Positions 33,259-41,185 of a stretch of DNA of 48,648 bases are shown piece after piece. The position numbers and the translations under genes are program-made. The DNA is from JALOAP01 sp964632355 (GTDB lineage: Bacteria > Chloroflexota > Dehalococcoidia > Tepidiformales > Tepidiformaceae). The number at the start of each line of letters is the position of its first letter. The stretch's first letter is position 1. The stretch is from the NCBI GenBank assembly GCA_964632355.1, contig CAZWBW010000008.1, positions 1-48,648 on the forward strand, in the 5' to 3' direction. The notes beneath the pieces are model-generated. The model had not been told where the DNA came from and made no database searches. It was given only the letters and a program-made list of their open reading frames with translations.

Positions 33259-34199
33259 GAGTAGCGAATCCTCGGGTCAAGGAAGCCGTACGAGAGGTCG
33301 ACGAGGAGGTTGAGGAGCATGAAGACCACGGCCAGGAAGAGGACGAGGCCCTGGATGCTCGGGTAGTCGCGGGCGTAAATGGAGTTGATGAGGAAGAGCC
33401 CGATGCCCGGGATGTTGAAGATCTGCTCGATGATGACGGAGCCGCCGACGAGCGTGGCGAGTTGGAGGCCCATGATGGTCACCACGGGGATGAGCGCGTT
33501 CTTGAGGACGTGCCGCATGATGACCGTGCGTTCGACGAGGCCCTTGGCGCGAGCAGTGCGGACGTAGTCGTCGCGCATGATTTCGACCACGGAGGAGCGC
33601 ATGAGGCGCATCACCGTGGCCGAAGTACCGGTGGCCAGCGTGAGGGCTGGAAGCCAGTACTTTTCGAGATTCCCGAGCGGATCGTCGAAGAACGAAACGT
33701 CGGAAAGCGGCGGAAGGTAATCCCACCAGATGGCCGGCAACAGCAACAACAGGGTGCCCAGCCAGAAGTTTGGAATCGAAAGACCGAAGATACTGAACGA
33801 TCGAATGAGGTAGTCCAGCGGTGTGTTCTGCTTGACGGCCGAAATCACGCCGAACGGGATGCCGATAACAGCGGTGAGGATGCCGCTCAGGATGAGCAGT
33901 TCGAGCGTGCTGGGCAGGCGGTCCTTCAGCTCCTCGGTCACATTCGTGCGCTGGACAACGGACTGACCGAGGTCGCCCTTGAATACGTCACCCCACCAGC
34001 GCAGGTACTGGACGAAGAACGGGTCGTCGAGGTGATATGCCTCGCGGAACCGTGCGCGGTCTTCTTCGGTCGCGTTCTGGCCGAGGGCGAGGGTTGCGGG
34101 ATCGCCGGGGACGAGTCGCATCAGCCCTGCCACGGCGATGGTGACAAGGATGATGACGGGGACCATCAACAACAATCGGCGGATTGCGTAGGTCCTCAT
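33255..34199 (-). CDS. Peptide/nickel-type ABC transporter permease (DppB-like)
   Basis: A 314-residue permease. The start MRTYAIRRLLLMVPVI and LVPGDPATLALG are typical of DppB/OppB, the EAA loop is YVRTARAKGLVERTVIMRHV, and the end reads LLVDLSYGFLDPRIRYS. Six membrane helices are expected. It is preceded by the substrate-binding protein gene with a 75-nt gap containing a strong hairpin, and overlaps DppC by 4 nt. Together these would form a heterodimeric channel that still needs two ATPase subunits from elsewhere. Confidence 0.93.
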   Translation of the reverse strand: MRTYAIRRLLLMVPVIILVTIAVAGLMRLVPGDPATLALGQNATEEDRARFREAYHLDDPFFVQYLRWWGDVFKGDLGQSVVQRTNVTEELKDRLPSTLELLILSGILTAVIGIPFGVISAVKQNTPLDYLIRSFSIFGLSIPNFWLGTLLLLLPAIWWDYLPPLSDVSFFDDPLGNLEKYWLPALTLATGTSATVMRLMRSSVVEIMRDDYVRTARAKGLVERTVIMRHVLKNALIPVVTIMGLQLATLVGGSVIIEQIFNIPGIGLFLINSIYARDYPSIQGLVLFLAVVFMLLNLLVDLSYGFLDPRIRYS

Positions 34200-34231
34200 G
34201 GGCAGGTTCCTCCCTGAGGGAAACGGGAGCG

Positions 34232-34262
34232 TCCCCCGGCGCGCCTGACGGGCGCCGGGGGA
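34232..34262 (-). promoter_or_regulatory. Intra-operon hairpin between binding-protein and permease genes
   Basis: An 11-bp perfect stem (TCCCCCGGCGC with GCGCCGGGGGA) with a 9-nt loop directly follows the binding-protein stop. Such hairpins protect the upstream message and allow partial read-through, so the binding protein is made in excess over the permeases. Confidence 0.65.
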
Positions 34263-34274
34263 TGCGAGGAACGG

Positions 34275-35990
34275 CTACTCCGGCTTGATGTACTCGGTGT
34301 AGCGCAGTGCCTGGAAGCCCCGAAGGGTCGGGTCGTACCCACCGACGTTCTTGCGGTAGGACACGAACTGGGTCGGGGTGCAGAAGTTGAGCATCGGCGC
34401 CCAGTCGGCGAGTGCGACGCGCTGCATCTCGTGGACGAGCTTCTGGCGCTCGTGCACGTCGAGCTCCTGCGCCTGCCGGTCGATGAGATCGGTGACCTCG
34501 GGGTTGTCGTAATGCCACCAGCTGCCGGTGCCGACCCCATCGCGGTGGTACATGAGGATGGGGCGCTTGATGAACTCGTTCGGCGTGTGGGCGAAGACGG
34601 TGGCGACGAAGTTGCCCTTGTAGAGCTTCTCGCTGAGGAAGGCGCCGAGCTCGGTGAGCTTGATGGTGGCGTTGATGCCAAGCTTCTTGAGTTCGGACAC
34701 CATGATCTCGGCGTGGTCGACGTAGAGCTTGACGCCGTTCGAGGTTTCGAGCTCGAGGTCGAAGCCATCGGGGTAGCCGGCGGCCGCGAGGAGTTCCTTC
34801 GCGCGCTGCACGTCGGTCGTGACGTAGGGCTCGATCTCTTCGGGCGGAAGAGCCCAGAACGAGAGGCCGGTCGCGAAGATGCCCATCGGCTCGGCTTCGC
34901 CCTGGAAGACCTTGTCGATGAACTGCTTGCGGTCGATGCCGATGTACATGGCCTCGCGGACGCGCGGGTCGTTGAACGGCGGCACGCTCACGTTCATGCC
35001 GAACGAGGCGTGGTACATGGCCGGCATGCGCAGGTTGACGAAGTCGTCGTTGCGCTCGAGATCGGCGAAGTCGAGCTTGGTGATCGTGGCGCCCTGGATG
35101 TCGAGTTGGCCGCTCTTGTAGGCCTGGAGCAGGGTCTGCTGGTCGAGGATGACCTGCTGGGTCCATTCGTCGAGGTAGGGCAGCCGGGGATCCCAGTAGT
35201 TGGGGTTGCGCTTGAGGATGGCGCGCTCGCCCTTCACGTAGGTGTCGATGATGAAGGGGCCGGAGCCGATGCCGCCGGTGCTCAGGTCGCCACGGGCCTC
35301 GACGTCTTCCCGGGCGACGATCGCGGCCTGGACGCCGAACCCGTTGCTGCCGCCGAGCGAGAAGAAGGTGTCGGCATAGGGCACCTTCGTCGTGAGGCGG
35401 AAGGTCTGCGGGTCGACCGCCTCCATCTTATCGACGTACTGCTTGAAGAAGTCGTTGTTGAGCGCATTCGGGAGATCGCGGAATCGCTCGTAGCTGTAGA
35501 CGACGTCTTCAGCGGTGACTTCGCGGCCGTTCACCGGGGCAATATCGTGGAACTTTACGCCCGGTCGGATCTTGAAGATGTACTCGGTATCGCTAACCTG
35601 CTCGACGCTTTCAGCGACGAGTGGGTGGAACGTCGAGTCGATCGTGTTGAACGCACCGAGAAATCCGTAGACCTTGTTCGTAATAGTGAGGCCAGCTGAT
35701 GTCTCGATGTGAGGATCGATGTTGATCGTGTTGAGGTAGGTACCAGTGCGAAGCGTTCCGCCTCGAACCGCTTCGGGATCCTCTGTAGCAGTACCGGTGG
35801 CTACACCAGCCTGCGCTGGCGTAGGCTGCGGCGTTCGTTCGCTAATCGAAACGTCGTCATCGTCGTCGCCACCACAACCAACAATGGCGAGGGCAGCGAG
35901 GCCGCTACCAGCGATGCCAGCAGTACCGAGGAGCCGCCGGCGGTTCAGCCGCCGGTTATTGAATCGACTCCAATAGTTCTCCCGATTCAT
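34275..35990 (-). CDS. ABC transporter substrate-binding lipoprotein, peptide/nickel family
   Basis: A 571-residue extracellular SBP_bac_5 family protein. The N-terminus is a Tat lipoprotein signal: twin arginines in RRRLLG (about 17-22), a hydrophobic stretch GIAGSGLAALAIVGC with lipobox Cys39, then a run of five Asp. The mature part has NTINIDPHIETSAG, YIFKIRPGVKFHDIAPVNGR and VTAEDVVYSYERF, all standard. Predicted ligands are di- or oligopeptides, but glycans, nickel chelates or opines are known in the family. ATG at 35988-35990 has GGAGGGGA 6 nt upstream. The first 100 codons have lower GC than the rest of the gene. Confidence 0.92.
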   Translation of the reverse strand: MNRENYWSRFNNRRLNRRRLLGTAGIAGSGLAALAIVGCGGDDDDDVSISERTPQPTPAQAGVATGTATEDPEAVRGGTLRTGTYLNTINIDPHIETSAGLTITNKVYGFLGAFNTIDSTFHPLVAESVEQVSDTEYIFKIRPGVKFHDIAPVNGREVTAEDVVYSYERFRDLPNALNNDFFKQYVDKMEAVDPQTFRLTTKVPYADTFFSLGGSNGFGVQAAIVAREDVEARGDLSTGGIGSGPFIIDTYVKGERAILKRNPNYWDPRLPYLDEWTQQVILDQQTLLQAYKSGQLDIQGATITKLDFADLERNDDFVNLRMPAMYHASFGMNVSVPPFNDPRVREAMYIGIDRKQFIDKVFQGEAEPMGIFATGLSFWALPPEEIEPYVTTDVQRAKELLAAAGYPDGFDLELETSNGVKLYVDHAEIMVSELKKLGINATIKLTELGAFLSEKLYKGNFVATVFAHTPNEFIKRPILMYHRDGVGTGSWWHYDNPEVTDLIDRQAQELDVHERQKLVHEMQRVALADWAPMLNFCTPTQFVSYRKNVGGYDPTLRGFQALRYTEYIKPE

Positions 35991-36389
35991 CGATAATCCC
36001 CTCCACACAGCCCGGGCCCGCGACCATAGCCAAAAGCCATGGCAGGGGCCAAGCTAAGTAGAATGAGGCTATAGGAGAAATCCTCTCAAGGCAAAACACT
36101 TTTGGTGATGCTAAGTAACGCAAGTTGCACTCTCAATGGTGCCCGTGACTTCCATAGCGGTAATAGGTTGTTCAACGTGCTGTTGACCACCCTAACGATT
36201 AGCCAGGAACAAATAGAGACGGGCAATTTCGACAATCGAACACACGCGGACTTTCGGGGCCAGGGCGGACGCCTGGTGGTGAGAAGACAGGCGATCTAGG
36301 AGCAGCAGTACCGACGTGGAGGGTGCAACGCAATAAGAAGCGAGAGGCCTTTCGGCCCCTCGCTACAGGAAAGTCCAGGGAAAGGAACG
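35991..36389. other. 399-nt intergenic region of lower GC content
   Basis: No convincing gene. The stretch from about 36040 to 36250 is visibly poorer in GC than its surroundings. The only open frames are short and lack ribosome sites. The left edge carries the ribosome site and probable promoter of the binding-protein gene (for example TATAGC on the minus strand near 36070). The right edge holds the terminator of the ErpA-like gene. Confidence 0.6.
36339..36364 (-). terminator. Rho-independent terminator of the ErpA-like gene
   Basis: The stem AGCGAGGGGCC with GGCCTCTCGCT (one mismatch) and a GAAA loop lies 26 nt after the stop on the minus strand, followed by TCTTATT. Confidence 0.7.
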
Positions 36390-36767
36390 TTAGCAGCAGG
36401 CGCGCGGCGTGCCTGAGCCGTCGGCGGTCTGGAAGCTGGAGCCACAGGCACAGCTTCGGACGGCATTCGGGTTATAGATGCTGAATCCGCTCTTCATGAT
36501 GTCGTCGACGTAGTCAATTTCGGCGCCCTTGAGGTACTGGGCACTTTCGGGGTCAACGACGATCTTGACGCCCTGCTGTTCGAGGACGAGGTCGTCTTCC
36601 TCGGCAGAGCGGGCAAGCGCCATGCCGTACTGGAAACCGGAGCAGCCACCGCCGGCGACGAACACGCGGAGTGCGCCGTCGGGCAGTTCGCGGGCTTCGA
36701 GCAGCGCCTTCGCCTTCTCGGCGGCCCGGTCGGTGATGGTAACCAGGGTGTCCTGGATCTGGGTCAT
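36390..36767 (-). CDS. Iron-sulfur cluster insertion protein, HesB/IscA/ErpA family
   Basis: A 125-residue A-type carrier that passes iron-sulfur clusters to target enzymes. The three conserved cysteines are Cys42 in GGGCSGFQYGM and Cys106/Cys108 in SCACGSSF. The length and GFQYGMA pattern fit the ErpA/IscA family. An extra Cys pair closes the protein (RACC). GGAGGGA precedes the ATG by 8 nt. It is divergent from the cysteine desulfurase gene, with only about 140 nt between starts, so the two may share control over Fe-S supply. Confidence 0.92.
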   Translation of the reverse strand: MTQIQDTLVTITDRAAEKAKALLEARELPDGALRVFVAGGGCSGFQYGMALARSAEEDDLVLEQQGVKIVVDPESAQYLKGAEIDYVDDIMKSGFSIYNPNAVRSCACGSSFQTADGSGTPRACC

Positions 36768-36895
36768 TCGGTAAGTCCCTCCGTCGTGCGGGTGCGGCGT
36801 GGTCGCCCGGTTACGGGCGCTATTGAAAGTATAGCTGCGTGAGAGAAGGGTCGTCTACCGACAGAAATTTTCGGCAAGGGGGCGGGCGGAGGCGC

Positions 36896-36901
36896 TACGC
36901 T
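36896..36901 (+). promoter_or_regulatory. -10 element (TACGCT) that fixes the cysteine desulfurase start
   Basis: TACGCT ends 6 nt before ATG at 36908. An in-frame GTG 23 codons upstream would place this box inside the coding region and adds residues foreign to the family, so the leaderless ATG is preferred. Confidence 0.58.
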
Positions 36902-36907
36902 AGTGCC

Positions 36908-38077
36908 ATGGGCCGCGTTTACCTCGATCATGCCGCGACGACGCCTCCGGACCCGAGGGTACTGGAGGCAATGTGGCCGGTGTACACAACGCACTGGGGC
37001 AATCCTTCGAGCATTTACCTCGAAGGGCAGGAAGCACACCGGGTGCTCGATGACGCGCGCAAACGGTGTGCAGACCTGTTGGGTGTGCAGCCGAAGGAGA
37101 TTGTGTTCACGAGCGGCGGTACCGAATCAGACAACGCGGCGATTCGCGGCGCCGCCTTCGCCCAGCGGGCTCGCGGCCGCGGCAACCACATCGTGACCAC
37201 GCAGATCGAGCACCACGCGGTGTTGCACACGGTCGAGCAACTTGAGCGTGAGGGCTTCCGTGCCACCTACCTACCTGTCGATAGCGAAGGCGTGGTGGAC
37301 CTGCGGGCGCTCGAGGAGGCGGTGACGCCCGAGACGACCGTCGTCAGCGTGATGACCGCGAACAACGAGGTCGGGACGATCCAGCCGATTGCCGAGGTTT
37401 CGCGGATCGCGAAGGCGAAGAACCCGAAGGTTGTGGTGCACACCGACGCGGTGCAGGCAGCGGGGGCGATCGACATCTCGCCGAGGGCGCTCGGGGTCGA
37501 TTTGCTGAGCCTCGCAGGTCACAAGCTCTATGGGCCGAAGGGGATTGGGCTGCTGTACATCAAGGCCCGGACACCCTGGCAGGCGATGATCGTGGGCGGA
37601 AGCCAGGAGAAAGAGCGGCGCGCCGGCACGGAGAACGTGGCGGGAGCGGTCGGCCTCGCCACGGCGATGCAGCTGGCCTGGGAGGAACGGGAAGAGCGAG
37701 TTGCACACTACCGGCGGCTGCGAGACCGGTTGCTCTTCGGACTGCCGGAACGCATCCCGGACACGGTGATAACGGGTCCCACGGACCCGGAACGGCGCCT
37801 CCCGAACAACTTCAGCTGTTGCTTCCGGAACGTCGAGGGCGAAAGTGTGCTGCTCGCGCTCGATATGGCGGACATCGCCGCGAGTTCGGGGAGTGCGTGC
37901 ACGACGGGTGCGCTGGAGCCGTCGCACGTGTTGACGGCGATGGGCATCGACCGGGACCTTGCGCACGCGTCGCTGCGGCTGACCGTGGGGAAGGGGAACA
38001 CCGACGAGGACATCGAACGAGTGCTCACGGTGCTGCCGGACATCGTCGCGCGGCTGAGGGCGCTGGGCGGCGGGTAA
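36908..38077 (+). CDS. Cysteine desulfurase (NifS/IscS family)
   Basis: A 389-residue PLP enzyme that takes sulfur from cysteine for Fe-S clusters and tRNA thiolation. PLP lysine is Lys206 in SLAGHKLYGPKG, the cofactor phosphate region is TSGGTESDNAAIRG, and the catalytic Cys331 lies on the loop SSGSACTTGALEPSHVL. This loop type marks group I enzymes. There is no IscU gene nearby; the ErpA-like gene is divergent. The next gene begins 2 nt after its TAA. In bacteria this neighbourhood often contains mnmA, which is not present here. Confidence 0.95.
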   Translation: MGRVYLDHAATTPPDPRVLEAMWPVYTTHWGNPSSIYLEGQEAHRVLDDARKRCADLLGVQPKEIVFTSGGTESDNAAIRGAAFAQRARGRGNHIVTTQIEHHAVLHTVEQLEREGFRATYLPVDSEGVVDLRALEEAVTPETTVVSVMTANNEVGTIQPIAEVSRIAKAKNPKVVVHTDAVQAAGAIDISPRALGVDLLSLAGHKLYGPKGIGLLYIKARTPWQAMIVGGSQEKERRAGTENVAGAVGLATAMQLAWEEREERVAHYRRLRDRLLFGLPERIPDTVITGPTDPERRLPNNFSCCFRNVEGESVLLALDMADIAASSGSACTTGALEPSHVLTAMGIDRDLAHASLRLTVGKGNTDEDIERVLTVLPDIVARLRALGGG

Positions 38078-38079
38078 CG

Positions 38080-38679
38080 GTGCGCACGCCCGAGGAATGG
38101 GCGGCAGCAGTTCGGCGGCTCCCGGGGGTGCGGTCGGTTCGGCTGGTAGGCTCCCGGGCGACGGGAACTGCAAACGAGCTATCGGACTGGGATTTCGTCG
38201 TCGAAACCGACGACCTCGAGGCGGCGATGGACGCGATCGAGGGGCTGCCGCATATGGGGCCGGTGCTCGCGGCGCAGTGGGATCCGTTTCCGCGAGACGC
38301 GACCTACATGCTGATCCTGCCGGGCGCCGTGCGGGTCGACTTCATCTTTCCGGAGGCGCCCGTAGTGCGACGCGCAGCGTGGGACCTGGCGCGGGACAGC
38401 CCGAGCGCGATAGAGACGCACTCCTGGGACTGGGTGTTGTGGCTTGGGAGCAAGGTGCTGACCGGGGACCAGCGGCTCGTGCACGAAGAGCTCGACAAGA
38501 TGTTCGAGTTGTTGCTTCGGCCCCTTGGCGCGCGAAAAGCGCCCGGAACGGTGGAAGACGCCATCGCACAGGTAATGGCGTGGCGCGAGGACGCCATGGG
38601 CGAAGGAGGGGCCGTTGCGGACCCGGCACTGGGCGCCGAAGTGACGGCGGCGCTGCGCCGGGCCCGCCTAATCTCGTGA
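38080..38679 (+). CDS. Nucleotidyltransferase-fold protein
   Basis: A 199-residue protein of the polymerase-beta-like nucleotidyltransferase superfamily. The active-site signature is VRLVGSRATGTANELSDWDF (about 20-39), with Gly24-Ser25 and metal ligands Asp36 and Asp38. A later Asp in GAVRVDFIF supplies the third carboxylate. The rest is helical and resembles minimal or aminoglycoside-type transferases. The GTG start follows the cysteine desulfurase stop by 2 nt, so it is co-transcribed with it. The substrate is unknown. Resistance to an antibiotic is possible but not supported by context. Confidence 0.78.
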   Translation: MRTPEEWAAAVRRLPGVRSVRLVGSRATGTANELSDWDFVVETDDLEAAMDAIEGLPHMGPVLAAQWDPFPRDATYMLILPGAVRVDFIFPEAPVVRRAAWDLARDSPSAIETHSWDWVLWLGSKVLTGDQRLVHEELDKMFELLLRPLGARKAPGTVEDAIAQVMAWREDAMGEGGAVADPALGAEVTAALRRARLIS

Positions 38680-38680
38680 A

Positions 38681-39472
38681 CTAGCGGCCTTTCCAGTTGG
38701 GCTCGCGCTTCTCGGCGAAGGCACGGGGGCCTTCGATGGCGTCTTCGCTCTTGCGACGAAGCGCTTCCCATTCGTAGTGCTGCTTCCCTGCCTCTTCGAG
38801 CGGCCAGGCGAGACCGCGCATGGCGGCTTCCTTGGTGGCGCGAACGGAGAGCGGCGCGCAGCGGAGGATGTCCTGGACCCAGCTATCGACGGCGGCGTCG
38901 AGCTCGGAGAGAGGGACGACTTCGTTGATGAGGCCGAGTTCGTAGGCGCGCTTCGCCGGGATGTGGCGCCCGGTAAGCATGTACCCCATCGCTGCCTTGA
39001 GCGGCATCTGCCGCGGCAGGCGGTGGACGCCCATCGCGCCGGCAATCAGCCCACGACGCGGCTCGGGGAGGCCAACTTCCGCGTGTTCGGCAGCGACGAT
39101 GATGTCGCAGGCGAGCGCGAGTTCGAGACCGCCACCGAGGGCGAAGCCGTTCACCCGCGCAATGATGGGCTTGAACAGGTCGTAGCGATGGGTGAGGCCA
39201 CCGAAGCCGCTCTCGGGGAAGCCCATGCGCGGGCGCTGATCGGCGGGAAGGCGCGACATCTCAGCGGTGTACTTGAGGTCGTTGCCGGCACTGAAGGCGC
39301 GGTCGCCCTCGCCGGTGAGGACGGCGACCCAGGCGTCGTCATCAGCGGCGAAGTCGTCCCACACCTTCGCGAGTTCTTCGTTGGCAGGCGCATGGAGCGC
39401 GTTGAGCACTTCCGGGCGCGTGATGGTGACGTAGGCGACGTGGCCCTTCTTTTCGTAGCGGCAGAATTGCAC
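38681..39472 (-). CDS. Enoyl-CoA hydratase/isomerase family protein
   Basis: A 263-residue crotonase. The first oxyanion-hole region is FSAGNDLKY, the second FALGGGLELALACD, and one catalytic Glu lies in VGLPEPRRGLIAGAMG. The position of the second catalytic Glu of classical hydratases appears to be Gly (in KAAMGYMLTG), so the reaction may be isomerisation, dehydration or another crotonase chemistry. The GTG start (VQFCRYEKKG) has GGGGG 6 nt upstream. It is convergent with the nucleotidyltransferase gene (1-nt gap). No other beta-oxidation gene is adjacent. Confidence 0.88.
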   Translation of the reverse strand: MQFCRYEKKGHVAYVTITRPEVLNALHAPANEELAKVWDDFAADDDAWVAVLTGEGDRAFSAGNDLKYTAEMSRLPADQRPRMGFPESGFGGLTHRYDLFKPIIARVNGFALGGGLELALACDIIVAAEHAEVGLPEPRRGLIAGAMGVHRLPRQMPLKAAMGYMLTGRHIPAKRAYELGLINEVVPLSELDAAVDSWVQDILRCAPLSVRATKEAAMRGLAWPLEEAGKQHYEWEALRRKSEDAIEGPRAFAEKREPNWKGR

Positions 39473-39536
39473 GGCATGCCCCCAACTGTGTTTGGGAGCG
39501 AATCCTACGGCACGCGACGACGGCGCGCAGTGGGTG

Positions 39537-40178
39537 CTAGCCGATGTTTTCGATGGTGCGCCGCGCGATCTCGGTGCGGAGCTCGAGCTGGTCGGTGTTG
39601 CCCTCGTCGAGCACCTGCACGATGACAACAACGTTGCCTGCACGGTAGACGTCGGTCCAGGCTCGGTTGCCGGCGCCATCGACGTTCGTGCTGACGTAGC
39701 TCTGCTGCTGGTCGCCCACACCCGGCGACTCGGTTTCTTCGAAGCGTTCGATGCCGGTGAAGACGCCGGGCGGTGGATTGCCCCACTGCTCGGCGGCGAG
39801 CGCGTAGGCCGTGGTCGCCGCTTCGAGCGTCTCGTGCACGGTGACGTCCACGACCGCGAGACGGCCTGGGGCCTCGGGGCGGGCGAACGCGCGGCGGAAC
39901 TGGTCCTGGCCGGGGATGTCGAATGGCATGGAGAACTCATCGACCAGGCGATAGCCGAGGGAGGAGAGGTCGGGGACGAGGTCCTTCGCAGGCGTGGTAA
40001 CGACGCGCGCGTCGGCAGACGGCGCCGGGTCCTCGTCCGAATCGCCGCCGCCGAATCGCCAGGCGATGACCGCGGCGACGCCGATGACAAGGACCAGGGC
40101 GAGCGCTATCGCAGCAATGCCGCCTGCGCGATGAGCTCGCCAGCCTGTTCGGGGTTGAGATGGTCTGTGTTTATGCAA
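39537..40178 (-). CDS. Single-pass membrane protein of unknown function
   Basis: A protein with a membrane helix (IAAIALALVLVIGVAAVIAW), an acidic linker (GGGDSDEDP) and an outer domain of about 150 residues, including LVDEFSMPFDIPGQ and VDVTVHETLEAATTAYALAA. I do not recognise the family. The start is uncertain: TTG at 40176-40178 gives a basic cytoplasmic tail but overlaps the upstream gene by 73 nt; a rare ATT start would shorten it to just before the helix. It follows the cytidylate-kinase-like gene on the same strand and is surely co-transcribed. Confidence 0.65.
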   Translation of the reverse strand: MHKHRPSQPRTGWRAHRAGGIAAIALALVLVIGVAAVIAWRFGGGDSDEDPAPSADARVVTTPAKDLVPDLSSLGYRLVDEFSMPFDIPGQDQFRRAFARPEAPGRLAVVDVTVHETLEAATTAYALAAEQWGNPPPGVFTGIERFEETESPGVGDQQQSYVSTNVDGAGNRAWTDVYRAGNVVVIVQVLDEGNTDQLELRTEIARRTIENIG

Positions 40179-40741
40179 AGGTCGTACACCCAGGGCGAAA
40201 GCCAGCCCGTGTCGTAGAAGCGGCGGAAGTAGTCGAGGCGCTCGTTGTCCGTGCGCTCGACGGTCTTCAGGGCGGTCTTTTCGTCGACGCCCATGGCGGC
40301 CATGATGCGCCGCGAGCGGAATTGTGGCGAGCCGGTGACAAGGACGTTTAACGTGTCGAAGCGGCCGCGGAGGATGACCTGGGCCGCGTGCCCCACAATG
40401 ACGCATTCGCCCTGTTCGGCGATATCGCGGATGACGTCTTCGACGAACTTGCGGTAGTCGGCCGAGGTGAACATGGCGCTGCTGGTGAGCGGCAACGGGT
40501 CGGCCCAGGCAGCGACGGGCATGCTCGGATTGCGAGCCATTGCTTCGAGGAGGCGCGTCATGAGGGACGGCGTGTGTTCCGCCTCGCTGACCGTTTCGGG
40601 CGAGACGCCGGCTTCCTCGGCGGCAGCCTGGATTACCTGGTAGTCGATGACGCGGAACCCGAGCCGTTTGGCTGCCGCGACGGCGACTTCTTCCCCGGAC
40701 GAGCCGACCTGGCGGGCGATGGTCACGACTCGTGTATTCAT
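40106..40741 (-). CDS. Cytidylate kinase-like family protein
   Basis: A 211-residue P-loop protein of the cytidylate kinase-like group (PF13189 type). It begins TRVVTIARQVGSSGEEVAVA, in which GSSGEE is the modified phosphate-binding loop, followed by LGFRVIDYQVI. GECVIVGHAAQVIL, ..VTGSPQFRSRRIM and DNERLDYFRRFYDT complete the pattern. True CMP kinases have GPAGSGKS, so the loop here is atypical and the substrate uncertain; related proteins occur fused to sensor domains. AAGGGGGA precedes the ATG. It heads a two-gene unit with the membrane protein. Confidence 0.82.
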   Translation of the reverse strand: MNTRVVTIARQVGSSGEEVAVAAAKRLGFRVIDYQVIQAAAEEAGVSPETVSEAEHTPSLMTRLLEAMARNPSMPVAAWADPLPLTSSAMFTSADYRKFVEDVIRDIAEQGECVIVGHAAQVILRGRFDTLNVLVTGSPQFRSRRIMAAMGVDEKTALKTVERTDNERLDYFRRFYDTGWLSPWVYDLCINTDHLNPEQAGELIAQAALLR

Positions 40742-40807
40742 GGCGGTCCCCCTTGTTCCGTCGGGCAGATTTTGGATGGCGGCGCAGATGTTGTCATTAA
40801 TGGCCCG

Positions 40808-41185
40808 CTAGCCCCCCGCGATCCGGGCGATTATGACACCCAGCCAGACGCCCAACAGGCCAGCGACGACGCTGGCAAAGACGTACGCACCGGCCTGGAG
40901 GATGGCGTCGTCGCGGAGGAGCTGATACGTCTCCCAGCCGAAGGCGCTGAACGTGGTGTAGCCGCCGAGAAAGCCGGTCACGAGCATCAGCCGTGTTTCG
41001 CCGGTGAGCCACGAGCGCTGTTCGGCGAGCGTAAGCAGAAGCCCAATTGCGATGCAGCCGGAAACGTTCACGACGAGCGTGCCGGTAGGGAAGCCTTCGC
41101 CCGCGAGCGGCTGGATGCGCGACTGGACGAAATAGCGCAGGGGTGCACCCAGCGCAGCCCCCGCGACGATCCAGGCGTAGGTCAC
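40808..41185 (-). CDS. crcB: Fluoride ion channel CrcB/Fluc
   Basis: A 125-residue protein with four membrane helices that forms dual-topology dimers exporting fluoride. Family marks are GAPLRYFVQSR (about 13-23), PTGTLVVNVSGC with the conserved Asn, and GFLGGYTTFSAFGWE with the Phe-box FSAF and the Na+-binding region. The ATG overlaps the dut stop by 4 nt, so it is co-expressed with dut. I see no fluoride riboswitch sequence upstream. Only one copy is visible, so it probably works as a homodimer. Confidence 0.95.
   Translation of the reverse strand: MTYAWIVAGAALGAPLRYFVQSRIQPLAGEGFPTGTLVVNVSGCIAIGLLLTLAEQRSWLTGETRLMLVTGFLGGYTTFSAFGWETYQLLRDDAILQAGAYVFASVVAGLLGVWLGVIIARIAGG

Noticed and set aside
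36102..36299. A 65-codon open frame in the low-GC gap
   Set aside because: There is no ribosome site, no leaderless-type -10 at the right distance, and no recognisable features.
38080..38679. Aminoglycoside resistance nucleotidyltransferase
   Set aside because: The active site only shows the superfamily; the gene is coupled to a cysteine desulfurase and has no mobile context.
40742..40807. Search for a fluoride riboswitch near crcB
   Set aside because: crcB is translated from within the dut gene end, so no leader exists there; neither this gap nor the region before dut shows the fluoride aptamer pattern.
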